The notes below the pieces were generated by a model. The model was given only the letters and a program-made list of their open reading frames with translations, was not told the origin of the DNA and searched no databases. 64,000 nucleotides of DNA, taken from positions 144,568 to 208,567 of the forward strand of contig JAKFVL010000009.1 in the NCBI GenBank assembly GCA_021732215.1, in the 5' to 3' direction. This DNA comes from Hyphomicrobiales bacterium. GTDB lineage: Bacteria > Pseudomonadota > Alphaproteobacteria > Rhizobiales > Xanthobacteraceae. The first letter of the stretch is position 1. Every line of letters starts with the position of its first letter. Shown one piece after another: positions 62,099-64,000 of the stretch. Made by a program: the position numbers and the translations under genes.

Positions 62099-62869
62099 AT
62101 GCGCCGCGATCACAAAGCTATCCAGGCGTCTCTCGCAGCCGCAATCCGCGATGCCACTGCGGCCATGCCGCCGTTTGTCACCGCAGCCAGCCGCCGCCGG
62201 GCGCGGAGTGGCTTGAATGTCTATCGCAACAATGTCGCGGCAAGCCTGCTCGCCGTGCTTGCGGCACGCTTTCCTGTGGTCCGGGCGCTCGCGGGCGATG
62301 AGTCCTTTTTCAATGCTGGCCGCGCATTTCTTGCAGCCCATCCGCCACGTTCTCCTGTCTTGATGGGATACGGTGAGGGCTTTCCGGAGTTTGTGAAAAA
62401 ACTGGGCAGCGCCGGCTGTTTTCGTTATCTCGCCGATATCGCGCAACTGGAGTTGGCACGCGGCCGGTCCTATCACGCCGCCGATATGGAACCCGTCACA
62501 GCAGAGCAGTTCGCGGCAATTCCGGCCGAGCATCTAGACGAGTTGCGCATCGAGCTGCATCCCTCGGTATCGCTCTTGAGTTCGCGATTTCCCATCGTCT
62601 CGGTGTGGCAGGCTCATCAAGCCGGTCGTCCGGTGGAGACCGCCCTCCGGGCCTGGGGCGCCGAGGCTGCCATGATCGCCCGCCCCTTTCTTGAAGTTCA
62701 CGTGCGCAGGCTGCCTCCCGGCGGCTTCGCATTTCTGACAGCGCTTGCAAGCGGCCTGACGCTCTTGGATGCCGTCGGCAAGGCCATTGAAACAGCGGGC
62801 GACTTCAACCTGCCGCTTAACCTCTCGATTTTGATCGAGGCATGTATCGTCACGGCTTTCCGACGCTAG
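62099..62869 (+). CDS. bufC: DUF2063 bufferin partner protein (BufC)
   Basis: This 256-residue protein has an N-terminal DUF2063 domain (residues 1-90: LNVYRNNVAASLLAVLAARFPVV, RAFLAAHPP). In the bufferin and related MNIO systems it binds the precursor's leader and presents it to the DUF692 enzyme. It is translated 16 nt after bufB. Confidence 0.9.
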   Translation: MRRDHKAIQASLAAAIRDATAAMPPFVTAASRRRARSGLNVYRNNVAASLLAVLAARFPVVRALAGDESFFNAGRAFLAAHPPRSPVLMGYGEGFPEFVKKLGSAGCFRYLADIAQLELARGRSYHAADMEPVTAEQFAAIPAEHLDELRIELHPSVSLLSSRFPIVSVWQAHQAGRPVETALRAWGAEAAMIARPFLEVHVRRLPPGGFAFLTALASGLTLLDAVGKAIETAGDFNLPLNLSILIEACIVTAFRR

Positions 62870-62938
62870 TTTCGCGGCCATCCCACGAGAGAAAAATGCC
62901 CGGCCGAGACCGAGCATCAAGTCGAGGGAGGACGACGG

Positions 62939-63397
62939 TTAGCGGGCGAAAGCGATACGCGGCTGATTGTGGGTCCAGATCAGATGGTCCAGCGAGATCG
63001 CCCCCGGCCCGCGTGCGACGATCGACAGCAGCAAGGCTGCCCACAGAGCATGCTCCGGCCAAGCGCCGGGATAGACGAAGATCTCGATCACCGCGGTCAT
63101 GCCAAGCAAGCCAAGTGCCGAGAGCCGCGATGCCAGGCCAACAAACAGCAGCAACGGAAACAGGTGTTCGGCGACCGTTGTGACATAAGCCGCCGTCTCC
63201 GGTGACAGCAGCGGCACCTTGTACTCCTCCCGAAACAGTACGAAGGTCTCTTCGCGAAGATGAAAGCCGGATACTTTGGTCTGACCCGAACGCCAGAACA
63301 CGCTTGCCACGGCAAGGCGCGTGACGAGGGCGATCAAGCCAGAGGGAATTTGCTCCGCGAAGTGACGTCCGCGATCGAGCAAGCCGGTGAATGACAT
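62939..63397 (-). CDS. DoxX-family membrane protein (possible BufD)
   Basis: This 152-residue protein has four hydrophobic helices and the DoxX pattern 'RLAVASVFWRSGQTKVSGF', 'FPLLLFVGLASRLSALGLL' and 'YPGAWPEHALWAALLL'. The ATG at 63397 has AGGAG seven bases upstream. In many bufferin loci a DoxX-like gene closes the operon on the same strand. Here it faces the operon on the opposite strand with 69 nt between stops, so it must have its own promoter. Confidence 0.85.
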   Translation of the reverse strand: MSFTGLLDRGRHFAEQIPSGLIALVTRLAVASVFWRSGQTKVSGFHLREETFVLFREEYKVPLLSPETAAYVTTVAEHLFPLLLFVGLASRLSALGLLGMTAVIEIFVYPGAWPEHALWAALLLSIVARGPGAISLDHLIWTHNQPRIAFAR

Positions 63398-63589
63398 AGT
63401 CGCGCTCCTGCGTTTGGCATGCCAAGGCGTGAAAAATCCTGGCAGCATCAAGCTCCAGAAGCAGACGGCGTTGAAATGCCATATCGCGATGAAAGCAATA
63501 GACGGGGTCTATGGGCTTTGCGCTGGACTTGAATGCCCCCGGTGACGATGATGGTGCAACGCCGCAACATTACCACCCGGAGACAGACG

Positions 63590-63873
63590 ATGGCGAAAGC
63601 CAAAGCAACCGAGCGAAACCCACACGTCGTGATTGTCGGGGCGGGTTTTGGCGGATTGTCTGCCGCAAAGGCGCTTGCAAGCAAACCGTTCGAAGTCACC
63701 GTCATCGACCGCCACAACTATCATCTGTTTCAGCCGCTGCTGTATCAGGTCGCCACCGCCGGGTTGTCGCCTGCCGACATCGCGGCGCCGATCCGCAGCA
63801 TCGTTCGCGGCCGTTCAAACCAGACCGTGATGCTCGAGACTGTCACCAGCGTCGATGTAGCGGCAAGCGAGGT
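63590..63873 (+). pseudogene. Type-II NADH dehydrogenase gene truncated by an IS element
   Basis: The first 94 or so residues are clear: the FAD motif VVIVGAGFGGLSAAKAL, then DRHNYHLFQPLLYQVATAGLS and PIRSIVRG, as in NDH-2. After VAASEV the frame enters the IS end, runs 11 more codons and stops at 63908-63910. The protein would lack most of the FAD domain and the entire NADH domain, so it is inactive unless the gene's other half beyond the IS is expressed separately. The ATG at 63590 is chosen because homology starts there. Confidence 0.85.
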
Positions 63874-64000
63874 TGACCTGCCCCCCGGAAGTTCCCTCGC
63901 TGTGATGTAGAGTCTGCCCAACCTGAGAAGGAGCAGACGAGATGAGGAAAAGCCGTTTTACCGAGGCGCAGATCATCGGGATGATCAAGGAACATGAGGC
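63874..64000 (+). mobile_element. Left end of an IS3-family element (IS407-group-like), partial
   Basis: TGACCTGCCCCCCGGAAG at 63874 has the sequence of an IS407-group terminal inverted repeat. It lies exactly where similarity of the interrupted NADH dehydrogenase ends, and it precedes a transposase OrfA. The element continues beyond the window, so its right end and target-site duplication cannot be seen. Confidence 0.75.
63942..64000 (+). CDS. IS3-family transposase OrfA (partial)
   Basis: The 19 visible codons read MRKSRFTEAQIIGMIKEHE, the highly conserved start of the helix-turn-helix OrfA of IS407-group IS3 elements. AAGGAG lies upstream of the ATG (63928-63933). The rest, and OrfB, lie outside the window. 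Confidence 0.85.
   Translation, partial: MRKSRFTEAQIIGMIKEHE

Noticed and set aside
61106..62533. Long minus-strand frames (133 and 338 codons) opposite bufB and bufC
   Set aside because: Antisense shadows of strongly conserved MNIO and DUF2063 genes.
1..64000. CRISPR array, phage or known anti-phage defence cassette
   Set aside because: No regularly spaced repeats, integrase, terminase, cas or recognisable defence genes were seen on either strand.

Overview
The window looks like a chromosomal segment of an alphaproteobacterium, most likely Bradyrhizobium or a near relative in the Nitrobacteraceae. This rests on the high-GC coding style, CoxLMS-type molybdenum hydroxylases, liv-type transporters, an ExoY/Wza/Wzx/Wzy exopolysaccharide locus and a bufferin locus; it is an inference, because there is no rRNA or tRNA here to anchor it. 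No CRISPR array, tRNA or rRNA was recognised.

Region 1 (1-17,110) is a catabolic island. A seven-gene minus-strand operon runs from 8,931 down to 1,310: crotonase, CoxM, CoxS, MBL-fold hydrolase, CoxL, an SDR lacking its catalytic Tyr and Lys, and an acyl-CoA ligase. At its far end lies a fused tandem HxlR regulator. The same roughly 24-nt sequence occurs twice before the regulator gene and once before the operon, so the regulator probably controls both. Divergent from the operon is a LysR gene, followed by a LysR-type site, a complete branched-chain-amino-acid-type ABC transporter, a normal SDR and an intradiol (probably hydroxyquinol) dioxygenase. Together these suggest uptake and oxidation of an aromatic, heteroaromatic or alicyclic acid that I cannot identify.

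Region 2 (17,222-50,685) is a large exopolysaccharide locus with genes on both strands. It holds a priming sugar transferase, a Wzz/BY-kinase, a Wza-like exporter, a Wzx flippase, a Wzy-like polymerase, six glycosyltransferases, GalE, and a four-gene set for an activated, possibly amino, sugar (HddC-like nucleotidyltransferase, epimerase, HddA-like kinase, CBS-aminotransferase fusion). Accessory enzymes include a clan-A-type glycoside hydrolase, an AGE-family epimerase, a GMC oxidoreductase, a DUF1080 protein and a phytanoyl-CoA-dioxygenase-like oxygenase. Several small membrane or secreted proteins are of unknown function.

Region 3 (50,975-64,000) is stress and efflux. It has an RND pump with adaptor and divergent TetR (three ATAG-N6-CTAT boxes between them), a decayed PRC-barrel gene, an MFS transporter, a cupin, an atypical flavin disulfide reductase, a DUF302 protein and a bufferin (copper-binding RiPP) locus bufA1-bufB-bufC with a DoxX gene facing it. 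The window ends in a type-II NADH dehydrogenase gene cut by an IS3-family element. Signs of genome flux include the IS insertion, a scar of a lost SDR fused to the AGE gene, a decayed YtkA/FixH-like gene and the frameshifted PRC-barrel gene.
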